A stretch of DNA of 59,724 bases. Source: Myxococcaceae bacterium (GTDB lineage: Bacteria > Myxococcota > Myxococcia > Myxococcales > Myxococcaceae). Where the stretch lies: NCBI GenBank assembly GCA_017881265.1, contig JADGRA010000017.1:1-59724 (forward strand), written 5' to 3'. Numbering within the stretch: position 1 is the stretch's first letter; every line of letters begins with the position of its first letter. Below the pieces are notes generated by a model. The model did no database searches, was not told where the DNA came from, and saw only the letters and a list, made by a program, of their open reading frames with translations. Of the stretch, positions 1 through 8,426 are shown piece after piece. The translations under genes and the position numbers were made by a program.

Positions 1-328
1 AGTCGTAGTAGAAGCCGTCCTCGATGGTGGGGCCGATGGTGACTTGCGTTCCGGGGAACAGCTTCTGCACCACACTGGCCACCACGTGAGCGGCATCGTG
101 TCGGATGGTGTCCAGCGCCTCGGGAGCCTTGGTGGTCAGCACCTCCAGTTTCCCGTCCTCCAGGAGAGGCGTGGCAAGGTCGACCAGCTGGCCGTTGTAC
201 CGGGCGAGCACGGCGGCTTTGGCCAGGCCAGCGCCAATCTGGGTCTTGACGAAGTCGGCGATGGACGTCCCAACCGGGGCGGCCTTCTCGGTTCCATCCG
301 GAAGAGTGACGTGGATGACGTCTGGCAT
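1..328 (-). CDS. thrS: threonyl-tRNA synthetase, N-terminal part (runs off the window)
   Basis: Cytoplasmic enzyme that charges tRNA-Thr. Only about the first 109 residues are inside the window; the rest lies beyond base 1. The protein starts [12 protein letters not shown], which is the beginning of a TGS domain, and continues into the editing domain, where the motif RHDAAHVVA (the family's RHxxxH zinc/editing motif) and the segment [12 protein letters not shown] are visible. The ATG at 326-328 is the natural start because the TGS domain begins directly there. The divergent neighbour starts 170 bp away. Identification rests on domain order and motifs and is secure; activity cannot be judged from the fragment. 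Confidence 0.95.
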   Translation of the reverse strand, partial: MPDVIHVTLPDGTEKAAPVGTSIADFVKTQIGAGLAKAAVLARYNGQLVDLATPLLEDGKLEVLTTKAPEALDTIRHDAAHVVASVVQKLFPGTQVTIGPTIEDGFYYD

Positions 329-498
329 GACCGCGCGCTTCAGCCCGGGACACCTGGTGTGGCCCAAGGGGCAGCGCGGCGTTTCATCACGGCCCGCGAA
401 GCCCCGTCAACGCCGGCCGCCCGTCGCGGCCGGACTCCCCTGCCGGAGGTGGGTACCCAAGGGGTCAACGCCCCCCGCGGCCCGGGGGGAAGCCTTCC

Positions 499-990
499 AT
501 GACCGCCCTTCCGGAGGGTGAGGACTGGTACCAGCGGGCATGGGCCCTCGTGTTGAAGCGGCACGCGGGAAGAACAGACCAGCTCGGCCGTCCCTACAGA
601 GAGCACTTTTCCCGCGTCGCCCAGCAGCTGCTGCAGCGCTTCCCCGAGGGGACGCCAGCGCAGGTGCAGGCGGCACTCCTGCACGACGCCCTCGAGCCAG
701 GAGGCGGCCTGGATGAAGGCGTCCTGCTTGGGGCGGGAATTGACCTGCGGCCGTGGCCATCATCCGGAGCATCACCCTCCCCCCGGGAAGAGGCGCCCTA
801 CCAGCAGTACATCGCCGCGTTGTGCGCGAGCGGCGACGTCGCGGCCATCCGGGTCAAGCTGGCCGACAACCTCGACGCCTTCGCGCTCTACACCGCCCTC
901 GGTGACGAAGGGTCCCTCGAACTCGTGCGCACGAAGTACGTGCCCGCTCGCCGAGACCTCGAGGCTGCGCTCGCCAAACGCGGCGCTTGA
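499..990 (+). CDS. HD-domain hydrolase, RelA/SpoT-hydrolase (MESH1)-like
   Basis: A 163-residue cytoplasmic protein. Visible HD-family motifs are a histidine in YREHF, the metal-binding HD pair in ALLHDALE, and the late motif KLADNLD, an order typical of the (p)ppGpp-hydrolase type of HD domain. The protein is short and has no synthetase domain, so if the assignment is right it would be a small alarmone hydrolase or a related nucleotide phosphohydrolase. It lies 78 bp upstream of a B12-type radical SAM gene on the same strand. A G/C-only hairpin ends just before the ribosome-binding region. Substrate is inference from motifs. Confidence 0.75.
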   Translation: MTALPEGEDWYQRAWALVLKRHAGRTDQLGRPYREHFSRVAQQLLQRFPEGTPAQVQAALLHDALEPGGGLDEGVLLGAGIDLRPWPSSGASPSPREEAPYQQYIAALCASGDVAAIRVKLADNLDAFALYTALGDEGSLELVRTKYVPARRDLEAALAKRGA

Positions 991-1068
991 TTGCAGTCAA
1001 GGCGCCCCGAGGGCCAGCACGGCGAGAGTGCGCGCAATGACCCAACCTGGCGAAGCACCGGGGCGCCG

Positions 1069-2736
1069 ATGAAGGCGCTTCTCGTCTGGCCCAAATTCAG
1101 CAGCTTCTCGTTCTGGAACTTCGAAAAAGTCTGCACGCTGGTGGGAGTCAAGTACATGACTCCCCCACTGGGCCTGCTGACCATCGCGGCACTTCTGCCC
1201 GGCGACTGGGAACTCCGACTGGTGGACGAGAACGTGCGCCCGCTACGCGACGACGACCTCGCCTGGGCCGACCTGGTGCTGGTGGGCAGCAAGATTGTCC
1301 ACCGACACCGGGCGCTGGCCGTCATTCGCGAGGCCGTGGCCCTAGGCAAACGTGTCGTGGTCGGCGGGCCTGACCCCACCCTCCACCCGGCCCTTTATGA
1401 GCGTGCCGGCGCCACCTTCCTCTGTCTGGACGAGGGGGAGAGCACCATTCCCAAGCTGCTCGCCGACCTCGCCCGTGGCGCAGCTTCCGGCGTCTACCGC
1501 GCCGACCAGGTGGCTGACCTCTCGGAAAGCCCCGTCCCGCGCTTCGACCTGATTGACCACCGCGACTACCTCTACCTGGGGATTCAGTTCTCGCGCGGCT
1601 GCCCCCACCACTGCGAGTTCTGCAATGTGATTGACCTGTTTCAGCACAGCTACCGCACCAAGCGCCCCGAGCAAATGCTCGCCGAACTGGAAGAGCTCTA
1701 CCGCCTCGGCTACCGCGGGCAGGTCGACTTCTTCGACGACAATCTGGTGGGACACGTCGTCAAGGCCAAGTCACTGCTGCGGAAACTCATCCTCTGGTCG
1801 GAGGCCCATGGCCATCCGTTTCAATTCTCCACCAGCGTGACGCTCAACATCGCGAAGGACGACGAATTGCTGGGGCTGCTACGCGCCGCGCGCTTCAAGT
1901 ACCTCCTCGTCGGCATCGAGACGCCAGACGAGGCGGCCCTGAAGACGGCCGGGAAGCCGCAGAACCTGGGCCTCCCCGTGGCGGAGGCCGTGGACCGGAT
2001 TTACCGGGTCGCCGGCGCCACGGTCCACTCGGGTTTCCTCTTGGGCCTCGATGACGAAGCGGCAGACATTGGAGACCAAATCCTCAAATGCATCGACGCC
2101 ACCTCCATCCCGTGGGTGATGGCCGGGGTGGTCTACCCGCTGCCTGGCACGCAGCTGTCCCGCCGCCTCGACCGGGAAGGGCGGCTGTTTCCGAAGGCCC
2201 GGGCCTTCGACGACGAGAACGTCCGAGACCAGATTTCTGCCGGCATTCAGTTCCGGACGAAGCGCTCTCCGAGCCTCGTGCTTCTGGACCTGCTTCGGGT
2301 GCTTCGCCACTCCTTCGCGCCCGAGCAGTACTTCGCCCGGTGCGCGGACGTGGCCGTCCGGCTGAATACCATCCCCAACCTGTTCGCCGGCGGCCGGCTC
2401 TTCCTTCGCAACGTCCGCACCTTCCTCAGACTCTGCTGGAAAGCGACGCGCAGCCCCCCCCTCCGCAGGCCGTTCTGGCGGGCCGTCGGCCGGGTCGTCC
2501 GGAAGAATCCCGCGGGCCTCGAGGCGCTAGCCACCCTCTCCGTCCTGTACCTGCACTTCAACGACTTGCTCCCCTACTGCGAAGAGCAGCTCCAGGGGCA
2601 GCTGGCGGCCATCGCCGACCGCGGAGAGGAACTCTGGTTGGAGGACCGCTTGCGGGAACCCCTGCCGCAGCTGCCGCCACTGGTGCCAGGCGCGGCCGCG
2701 GCGGCGGTCAGTTCTGCACAGCCGAGATGGCCTTGA
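1069..2736 (+). CDS. B12-binding-domain radical SAM protein
   Basis: A 555-residue radical SAM enzyme. The N-terminal about 150 residues look like a cobalamin-binding Rossmann domain (opening KALLVWPKF, then VVVGGPDPTLHP). The radical SAM core follows with the cluster motif CPHHCEFC (C178, C182, C185). A C-terminal helical extension matches the DUF4070-type architecture of this family. The ATG at 1069 is preferred over an upstream in-frame TTG at 991 because the B12-binding fold starts there. Its last 29 bases overlap the 3' end of the convergent Crp/Fnr gene. Such proteins do methylations or rearrangements, often on lipids, hopanoids or natural products; the substrate cannot be read from sequence. 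Confidence 0.9.
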   Translation: MKALLVWPKFSSFSFWNFEKVCTLVGVKYMTPPLGLLTIAALLPGDWELRLVDENVRPLRDDDLAWADLVLVGSKIVHRHRALAVIREAVALGKRVVVGGPDPTLHPALYERAGATFLCLDEGESTIPKLLADLARGAASGVYRADQVADLSESPVPRFDLIDHRDYLYLGIQFSRGCPHHCEFCNVIDLFQHSYRTKRPEQMLAELEELYRLGYRGQVDFFDDNLVGHVVKAKSLLRKLILWSEAHGHPFQFSTSVTLNIAKDDELLGLLRAARFKYLLVGIETPDEAALKTAGKPQNLGLPVAEAVDRIYRVAGATVHSGFLLGLDDEAADIGDQILKCIDATSIPWVMAGVVYPLPGTQLSRRLDREGRLFPKARAFDDENVRDQISAGIQFRTKRSPSLVLLDLLRVLRHSFAPEQYFARCADVAVRLNTIPNLFAGGRLFLRNVRTFLRLCWKATRSPPLRRPFWRAVGRVVRKNPAGLEALATLSVLYLHFNDLLPYCEEQLQGQLAAIADRGEELWLEDRLREPLPQLPPLVPGAAAAAVSSAQPRWP

Positions 2737-3364
2737 GGGCGCCGACGTCCTGGACGCGATGTCCGCGCCCGGCGTCGATGGCTCCCCGGCTCACCAGCTC
2801 CCGCAGGCACCGCGACAGCGTCTCCGGCCGCATTCCCAGCAGGCGCGCCATGGTCTGCTTGCGCAGCGGCTTGCCGTCCTCCGGCCACAAGTCGCGTGCG
2901 AGGAGGTAACGCGCGACTCGCGTCAGGCTCTTGCCCTCGTGCCAGCCCACATCCCGCTGCCGCTCCTGGAACTCCGCCAGCAGAAGCGACACCACCGCCC
3001 GGGCCGGGGAGGACTCTGGCCCGACCCAGTGCATCAGCCTTCCGGACGACAGGCAGCACAACTTCACCTCGGACAGCGCGCGGATTTCCGCTGGGGCGGG
3101 AAGCCCGAGGAGGGCCTCCAGGCACAGCAAGGAACGCGGCCCCCGCAGGGCAAGGCCCCCCTCCCCGCCCGCGGCGTCGGTGGAGGCGAGGGCGAGCAGG
3201 CCTTCGCGCACGAAGATGACTCTGCCGGGCAGCTCTCCCTGGTTGCAGACGACTGAGCGGGCTGGCAGCTGCTGAGGCGTAAACGGGCAGCCGCCCGAGG
3301 CCGCCTTGCCAATGACGCAGTCCTCGCAGCTGACGACGGCGGCAGCAAAGGTGGGAGGTCGCAA
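2708..3364 (-). CDS. Crp/Fnr-family transcription regulator with cysteine-rich N-terminus
   Basis: A 218-residue DNA-binding regulator: N-terminal cyclic-nucleotide-binding-like fold, then a C-terminal winged helix with recognition-helix sequence MRPETLSRCLREL. The N-terminus carries C13, C16, C26 and C40, with C81, C103 and C104 further in. Clustered cysteines suggest an Fe-S or thiol redox sensor like FNR, but the spacing (C-x2-C-x9-C) differs from E. coli FNR, so this is inference. It starts at TTG 3364, divergent from a radical SAM gene, and its promoter region holds an FNR-like palindrome. It overlaps the 3' end of the other radical SAM gene. Confidence 0.85.
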   Translation of the reverse strand: MRPPTFAAAVVSCEDCVIGKAASGGCPFTPQQLPARSVVCNQGELPGRVIFVREGLLALASTDAAGGEGGLALRGPRSLLCLEALLGLPAPAEIRALSEVKLCCLSSGRLMHWVGPESSPARAVVSLLLAEFQERQRDVGWHEGKSLTRVARYLLARDLWPEDGKPLRKQTMARLLGMRPETLSRCLRELVSRGAIDAGRGHRVQDVGALKAISAVQN

Positions 3365-3376
3365 GCCCGGAACGTG

Positions 3377-3390
3377 GACGCAGTTGCGTC
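3377..3390. promoter_or_regulatory. inverted repeat beside the Crp/Fnr start
   Basis: GACGCA-GT-TGCGTC, a perfect 6-bp inverted repeat with a 2-bp spacer, 13 bp upstream of the TTG start of the Crp/Fnr gene. Position and symmetry suit an autoregulatory operator; no function is shown. Confidence 0.4.
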
Positions 3391-3416
3391 AGTCTGTCAA
3401 TGGCCCTCTCCCGGCA

Positions 3417-3434
3417 CCTTGACGACGGTCAAGG
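3417..3434. promoter_or_regulatory. FNR/CRP-like operator palindrome
   Basis: CCTTGAC-GACG-GTCAAGG: a perfect 7-bp inverted repeat with a 4-bp spacer. The inner TTGAC-N4-GTCAA closely resembles the FNR consensus TTGAT-N4-ATCAA. It lies in the 123-bp divergent promoter region between the Crp/Fnr gene and the radical SAM gene, centred 62 bp upstream of the latter's ATG. This fits binding by the neighbouring regulator and control of one or both genes. Confidence 0.6.
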
Positions 3435-3487
3435 CAGCGGTCCCCCGCCTTCCCTTATGGCCACTCTCCCCATGAGGAGAGACAGGC

Positions 3488-4765
3488 ATGACTGAAGCCC
3501 TCGACCACCGCGCCCTGTACCGGCTGCCGTGGAGCTTCTCTGACAACATTATCGCTTGGCTGGAGCCGACGGCGAAGTGCAACCTGGCCTGCGACGGTTG
3601 CTACCGGGAGAACGTCAACGCCCACAAGTCCCTCGAGGAGGTCTCCGAGGACTTGGACGTCTTTGCGCGCTGGCGAAAATTCGACGGGGTCTCCATCGCC
3701 GGCGGGGACCCGCTGATGCACCCGGACATCGTCGAGATTGTCCGGATGGTGGCGCGCCGCGGCCACAAGCCGGTGCTCAACACCAACGGCCACGCGCTGA
3801 CGGAGTCGCTTCTGCGCGAGCTGAAGGCCGCAGGCCTCGTCGGTTTCACCTTCCACGTCGACTCCAAGCAGGGCCGGCCAGGCTGGAAGGACAAGACGGA
3901 GCTCGAGCTCAACGCGCTGCGCTTGTGGCTGGCAGAGCTTGTCGCGAAGGTGGGCGGCCTGGCGTGTGCCTTCAACTCCACGGTGTACGAGGACACGCTC
4001 GACCAGGTCCCGGACTTGGTGCAGTTCGCGCAAGACCACATCGACATCATCCACACCATGGTCTTCATCACCTACCGGGCCGCGATGATGGACGGCAGCT
4101 TCGACTACTACCAGGCTGGTCAGAAAATCGACCCGAAGCCCCTGGCCTATGCGAGCCCCACGCAGCGCCGCATCGACCTGAGCTCGAGGCAGGTGGTGGC
4201 GAGGATTCAGGCGCGCTTCCCGGACTTTGCCCCGAGCGCCTACCTCGGCGGCACCGAGAGGCCGAACTCATTGAAGTGGTTGCTCACCGGCCGAGTCGGC
4301 GTACCCGGTCGAATCTTCGGCTACAGCGGCCCCCGCTTCATGGAGGCGGTCCAGACTGGCCACCACCTCCTCACCGGACGCTACGTCGCGTACACCCACC
4401 CCGGCTTGCTGGCGCGCAGCCGCTGGCTGCTGCCGCTGGGGGCACTCGAGTCGGGGCTCCGCGGGGCGCTCGGCAGCTACGTGCGGCACCTCACCAGCAA
4501 GCCCTTCGACGTGCGCCAGCCCGTCCATTTCCAGTCCATCATGGTGATTCAGCCGATTGACGTCCTGCCGGACGGTCGGCAGGACATGTGCGATGGGTGT
4601 CCCGACGTGACTGTCCACGAAGGGGAACTCGTCTGGTCCTGCCGCCTCGAGGAACGACTGAAGTTTGGCGGCCTCATCGAGACAGTGCCCAAGGAGTCCG
4701 GGGAAGCCCACCGCGCTCGGCCCGCTCCGCCGAGACCGAAGCCGGGCTCGGCCCAGCGGCATTGA
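3488..4765 (+). CDS. radical SAM protein with C-terminal Cys cluster
   Basis: A 425-residue radical SAM enzyme. The 4Fe-4S motif CNLACDGC (C31, C35, C38) is close to the N-terminus, followed by the family features SIAGGDP and LNTNG. A C-terminal cysteine group (MCDGCP and a later SC) could hold a second cluster, as in SPASM-type maturases, but the spacing is not canonical. A good ribosome-binding site (GAGGAGA) precedes ATG 3488. It is transcribed divergently from the Crp/Fnr-like regulator, whose putative operator sits in the shared promoter, so oxygen- or redox-dependent expression is plausible. Substrate unknown; peptide or heme/cofactor modification are possibilities for this family. Confidence 0.88.
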   Translation: MTEALDHRALYRLPWSFSDNIIAWLEPTAKCNLACDGCYRENVNAHKSLEEVSEDLDVFARWRKFDGVSIAGGDPLMHPDIVEIVRMVARRGHKPVLNTNGHALTESLLRELKAAGLVGFTFHVDSKQGRPGWKDKTELELNALRLWLAELVAKVGGLACAFNSTVYEDTLDQVPDLVQFAQDHIDIIHTMVFITYRAAMMDGSFDYYQAGQKIDPKPLAYASPTQRRIDLSSRQVVARIQARFPDFAPSAYLGGTERPNSLKWLLTGRVGVPGRIFGYSGPRFMEAVQTGHHLLTGRYVAYTHPGLLARSRWLLPLGALESGLRGALGSYVRHLTSKPFDVRQPVHFQSIMVIQPIDVLPDGRQDMCDGCPDVTVHEGELVWSCRLEERLKFGGLIETVPKESGEAHRARPAPPRPKPGSAQRH

Positions 4766-4789
4766 GCCCAGGCCCGGCGGGCCCAGCCC

Positions 4790-5050
4790 TCAACGGTAGA
4801 AATATGGGTCAAGGACAGTCACTTTGGTGATGCGGTCGACCGGCAGCTTGTTGCGCTCCGCGACGCGGCGAATCGCCTCCGGGTCCGGCCCGTCATAGAT
4901 GCAATACGTCTTCTTCTTGTCCTCGCTGACGTACGAATGGACCCACGTCACCGCCTGCTCGGCATTCCGGCCGACGACGCCGAGGCAAGCATCGGCGCCC
5001 TCGGCGGTGACGGGAATCTGCAGGCCACTCGGGAACGTCCTCTCCCCATG
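4790..5050 (-). CDS. DUF4242 (SCO4226-like) protein, 5' end uncertain
   Basis: The reading frame encodes ERTFPSGLQIP, then WVHSYVSEDKKKTYCIY and a C-terminal LDPYFYR, which match the small DUF4242 family (about 90 residues; one studied member binds nickel). The expected start a few residues before ERTFP is missing: there is no in-frame ATG, GTG or TTG nearby. An ATG at 5050-5048 lies one base out of frame, and one extra G in the following G run (5044-5047) would put it in frame. Either that base is missing from the sequence or the gene is damaged. It is convergent with the radical SAM gene, ending 24 bp from it. Confidence 0.65.
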   Translation of the reverse strand, partial: HGERTFPSGLQIPVTAEGADACLGVVGRNAEQAVTWVHSYVSEDKKKTYCIYDGPDPEAIRRVAERNKLPVDRITKVTVLDPYFYR

Positions 5051-5211
5051 GGGAGGGCGAGTCGTCCGCCCGGGGAATTGGTGGGAAAGTGGACGATTGG
5101 GCGCCTGGAATCGCCTCGGTCGCCTCTCAGCGTTTACGAATGGGCCGTCCTGGCGGCATCCGCTTCTCTCTGCGATCGACATTTGGCTCGCTCCGTCCCC
5201 CGGCGGCGCGG

Positions 5212-5501
5212 ATGAAAGTGCTCGGCGCAGCAGCGGTCGTGGCGATGATGCCCGGCTGCGACACCACCTCGCCTTGTTCCGACGCCTGCGAAAAGGTCCG
5301 TCTCTGCGGGGCGACCATTGTTTGCGGTCCATGTCCACTGCTGTCGGTCCCAGCAGTTGATTGCGCACAGGCGCGACCGACGTCACAGCGTGCCTCAACA
5401 AGTGCTCGCTCGTTCCCACCAGCCAGCAAGACCAGTTTCTACAGTGCGTCAGTGATGACCTAAACCTGAACTGTCTGGGCCTGGGAGCGTGCCAGCTGTG
5501 A
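5212..5501 (+). pseudogene. Cys-rich lipoprotein gene, frameshifted
   Basis: From ATG 5212 the frame encodes a signal sequence ending in a lipobox-like MMPGC, then paired cysteines (PCSDAC, RLCG, VCGPCP). This frame loses the pattern after about 5365. A frame one step over continues with ACLNKCSLV, FLQCVSDD and GLGACQL and stops at 5501. Joining the two frames gives a roughly 95-residue lipoprotein with regularly spaced cysteines, like small secreted Cys-rich lipoproteins of myxobacteria. The break lies between about 5365 and 5380 and is a one-base loss or two-base gain. It may be a real mutation or a sequence error. Function unknown. Confidence 0.55.
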
Positions 5502-5584
5502 GTTCTTCCAGCGGCGTGTCACTGCATGCCCGTCCCCAGGGGTCCTGGAGGGACGAGTATGTCATCCAAGTACCGCTAATCATG

Positions 5585-5656
<72 letters not shown>

Positions 5657-5733
5657 TGAAGCGCGCGGCAGATAACAGGTCTGCTGGCCCGTGTGTCAAG
5701 ACGGAGTCGCTGCTTCCGCTCGCGCGTCCACCC

Positions 5734-6528
5734 TCAGCGGGCTCCCGGTGCCGGGGGGGCGCGCACCGCCGGAACCGCAGCCGTGAGGACGGCGACCAGC
5801 GCCGCGGCTGCCATCGCGTCGGTGTCGTTGTCGACGCGGGTCCAGAGCTCGGCACCGGGGAAATGCACCAGAAGCTGCTTTAGCTCTGCCTCGGTGATTG
5901 ACACCGGCACCTCGAGCCGCAGCGCAAACCCGCACCCCGACGCCGAGGACTCGGCCTGCTGCACTGGCACACGCAGCCGAATGCGCCCTCCTCCCTTGAA
6001 GGGCCGCTGGCAGGCGGGCAAGCCGGCCGTGGGGTGGACCTCGAGACCGTGGAAGCCTCCCGTTCGCGCCCATTCCTCGGCGGTGGGCTCCCCGTCAGGT
6101 TGCCACCGGACGGCCTGAGGACGGAGGGTCTGAAGCGCCTGCGCACCGTCCGCCGACAGGGCGCCCACGACGTCGACGGCCGTCCCAACCGGGGCCCAGC
6201 GACGAAAGGCACTGACGTCCAGGCCTTCCAGCGCCACCAATGGGTGCACGCGCGGGCCGAATTGCTCCCGCACGGCCGCTCCCAACGGCTGCCGGACCTG
6301 GACGTAGCTGCTTTCAGCTCGGCCGAGTCGCTCGGCGACCGAGCGCTTCACGAGGTTGGAGCGCGTGCGCAGCCAGAGCACGACGCCCGGCCGCGCCAGG
6401 GCCTCCAGTCGGTCCGGCTCGACGTCCTCGGAGGTCTCTAGGTGAAGTCGAAACCCGGGCAGCACGAGGACTTCCGGGCCCGGAGAAGCCGCCAGCAGCA
6501 GCCAGGCCACGGCGGCCCAGTGCCTCAC
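5734..6528 (-). CDS. exported protein of unknown function, last gene of the FlgT/FecR-like operon
   Basis: A protein of about 264 residues that I do not recognise. It begins with a hydrophobic segment (WAAVAWLLLAA) consistent with a signal peptide and ends in an alanine/valine-rich hydrophobic stretch (AAAALVAVLTAAVPAV). The middle is a soluble domain without clear catalytic motifs. The GTG start at 6528 overlaps the stop of the upstream FecR-domain gene (GTGA), so the two are translationally coupled. That coupling and the shared export signals suggest it works with the envelope proteins encoded just before it. Confidence 0.65.
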   Translation of the reverse strand: MRHWAAVAWLLLAASPGPEVLVLPGFRLHLETSEDVEPDRLEALARPGVVLWLRTRSNLVKRSVAERLGRAESSYVQVRQPLGAAVREQFGPRVHPLVALEGLDVSAFRRWAPVGTAVDVVGALSADGAQALQTLRPQAVRWQPDGEPTAEEWARTGGFHGLEVHPTAGLPACQRPFKGGGRIRLRVPVQQAESSASGCGFALRLEVPVSITEAELKQLLVHFPGAELWTRVDNDTDAMAAAALVAVLTAAVPAVRAPPAPGAR

Positions 6529-7247
6529 GGATGCTTGTCGAGGAAGCGGTCCAGCGCGTCCTTCTTCTTCGGGTCGAAGGTGCCCGTGCGGAAGTAGGTG
6601 TCGCCGACGGCCACCTGCTGTCGGGCCTGGAGCTCCACGAAGCGCTTCTCCCATTCGTCGGCGGTGACTTCCGACGGCCCGGGCACCTCGTGTCGGGGGC
6701 TGGGCGCGGGCGTCGGCTGGCCCTTGGACTTTCGAATTTCCGCGTCCACGCCCACCTTCCCCTCGAGCACCCGCACCAGCGTCTCTCGAATCTTCGGCGG
6801 TCGCGAGCCGGCCACCAGGGGCGTCGCATCCACGCGGAAAATGGTGCCACGCACGCCGGCCACGGCCCGGCCTGCCTTCACCTCGAAGCGCGAGGTGGAA
6901 CCCGCTGCGGCCTTCTTCACCTTGGCCCAGAACTGGCCGAGCACCAGGCGCGCCGAGAAGGCGCCTCGCTCCTGTCCGGCGAATTCGGCGACATCGAAGA
7001 CGAGTTCGCTATCCGGACCGAGCGCGAGTGCGGTGCCGTCGGTCAGGACCAGCTTGAGAGAGCCGTCCGCGGACGTCCGGACGGTGTCCTCGAGCTCCAC
7101 GGGGACGCCGACGGCCAGCGCTTGCTCGGCCCCCGTCTTCGGGACCCGCACCGCCTTGCCGTCCAGCGCCGTCACTTGCCCCACCGCCGCCCAGCCCGGC
7201 GCGGCGAGCAGCACCCACAGCGCGAGCTGTGCCCGGAGCTTCTTCAC
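6525..7247 (-). CDS. FecR-domain exported protein
   Basis: A 240-residue protein with an N-terminal signal peptide (RAQLALWVLLAAPGWA) and a FecR-type domain: GQVTALDGKAVRV, a central DTVRTSADGSLKLVLTDGT, then FEVKAGRAVAGVRGTIFRV. FecR domains are beta-rich periplasmic modules, here without the usual iron-transport sigma/TonB partners. A charged C-terminal tail follows (DPKKKDALDRFLDKHP). The GTG start at 7247 overlaps the stop of the FlgT-like gene by four bases. A longer in-frame ORF to 7430 exists but lies over that gene and lacks a signal peptide. Confidence 0.82.
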   Translation of the reverse strand: MKKLRAQLALWVLLAAPGWAAVGQVTALDGKAVRVPKTGAEQALAVGVPVELEDTVRTSADGSLKLVLTDGTALALGPDSELVFDVAEFAGQERGAFSARLVLGQFWAKVKKAAAGSTSRFEVKAGRAVAGVRGTIFRVDATPLVAGSRPPKIRETLVRVLEGKVGVDAEIRKSKGQPTPAPSPRHEVPGPSEVTADEWEKRFVELQARQQVAVGDTYFRTGTFDPKKKDALDRFLDKHP

Positions 7248-8419
7248 TTTCCTAGTGTCACCTCGAGCGTGTTGCCGCTCACCCCCGTCACCGCCACCTT
7301 CTTGCCGTGGAAGGTCTTTCCTTCCAGCTGCTCGGCCAGCGCCGCCGCGGTGCCGAGGTAGGTGACTTCTAGGCGCGCTCGGCCGGCCGACAGGGTGGGG
7401 CTGGACAGCTGGCGCACCCCGGCGCTCCACTTGGGCATTTCCCGGGTGAAGGCCTGCAGCGAGCCGAAGTCCCCGACCCCCACCACCTCGAGGACCAGTC
7501 GGTTGCCGTTCTGCTCGGCCGAGCGCAGGGACTCCAGCACCGCCCGGCGCACCGACGTCACAATCTCTTCGGCATGCGCGCGCACCAGGTTGTAGGCGCT
7601 CTCCTCACGCGACTGCACACTCATGTCCTGGACGCTGCTGCGGAGCTTTCCGGAGACCTTCGCCAGTTGGCTCCCGGTGGAGGTGTCGAATACCCCGAAG
7701 TCGTAGTCCCCGGTGAGGGGGAAGGCGGCCCGCTGCCCGCCTCCGGAGAGCAGCAGGGCATCGGTCGGCGCGTCCCGGAACGCCACCGTCCCGTAGAGGA
7801 TGATGTCCGCCTTGGACAGCGTGCCAATCTCCTTGGCTTCGACCGCGCCGAGTGCCACGGCGGAGCCGACGTGCACCTTGCCGGCGGCAAAGGACGGGTC
7901 GACCAGCGTCCAGCCGTCGCGCTTGAAGGCCTCGGTGAGGACCGTGGCGGTGACTCCGGACGACACCGTCACGCCCTTGTCGTCGATGGTCTGCTCCTGC
8001 AGCAGGATGACGAGCCGGCGCCCGGCGAGCCGCCGCACCAGCGCCTGGACTGCCTGCAGGTCGCGGTCGAGTTCCTTGGTCCCCACCTCCGCGCGGACGG
8101 TGACCTTGACCACGCCCTTGTCCTGCGTCTGCGACAGGACCTGGTAGCTGCGGACGTAGCCGGCGCTGTGAGAGAAGACCTGGTCGCTGATGAGCTGACT
8201 GTTGGCCGAGATGGTCTGCGCCGAGATGAGGACGCCTGCCACCTGTTCCACCGCCTCGCGAAGGGCGGCTTCCTTGGCCTCGCGTGCCGCCCGGTCGACG
8301 TTGCCTCCGACGATGGCGGCTTCGCCGCTGGCCTCACGCGTGACCACCTCGGGGACTTTGTCGGCCGCCAGCGCGAGGCTGGCGCCCAGCAGGGGCCAGA
8401 GGACGAAGCGCGTCATCAT
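7244..8419 (-). CDS. FlgT-like exported protein
   Basis: About 391 residues. A signal peptide (TRFVLWPLLGASLALA) is followed by a domain with ASGEAAIVGGNVDRAA, KEAALREAVEQVAG and QVLSQTQDKGVVKVTVRAEV, the pattern of the FlgT N-terminal domain. The middle and C-terminal parts resemble the remaining FlgT-type domains in layout (VILLQEQTID, later DVQ/SREESAYNL). In Vibrio, FlgT is an outer-membrane-associated flagellar protein. There are no flagellar genes here, so the role is unknown. ATG 8419 follows the stop of the FlgP-like gene by 7 bp; a second ATG at 8416 is possible. Confidence 0.72.
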   Translation of the reverse strand: MMTRFVLWPLLGASLALAADKVPEVVTREASGEAAIVGGNVDRAAREAKEAALREAVEQVAGVLISAQTISANSQLISDQVFSHSAGYVRSYQVLSQTQDKGVVKVTVRAEVGTKELDRDLQAVQALVRRLAGRRLVILLQEQTIDDKGVTVSSGVTATVLTEAFKRDGWTLVDPSFAAGKVHVGSAVALGAVEAKEIGTLSKADIILYGTVAFRDAPTDALLLSGGGQRAAFPLTGDYDFGVFDTSTGSQLAKVSGKLRSSVQDMSVQSREESAYNLVRAHAEEIVTSVRRAVLESLRSAEQNGNRLVLEVVGVGDFGSLQAFTREMPKWSAGVRQLSSPTLSAGRARLEVTYLGTAAALAEQLEGKTFHGKKVAVTGVSGNTLEVTLGK

Positions 8420-8426
8420 GCGCCGC

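Noticed and set aside
471-489. CCCCCC/GGGGGG hairpin just before the HD gene start, possibly masking the ribosome-binding site.
   Set aside because: In sequence this G/C-rich short stems are common, and no ligand-binding structure is visible; not listed as a regulator.
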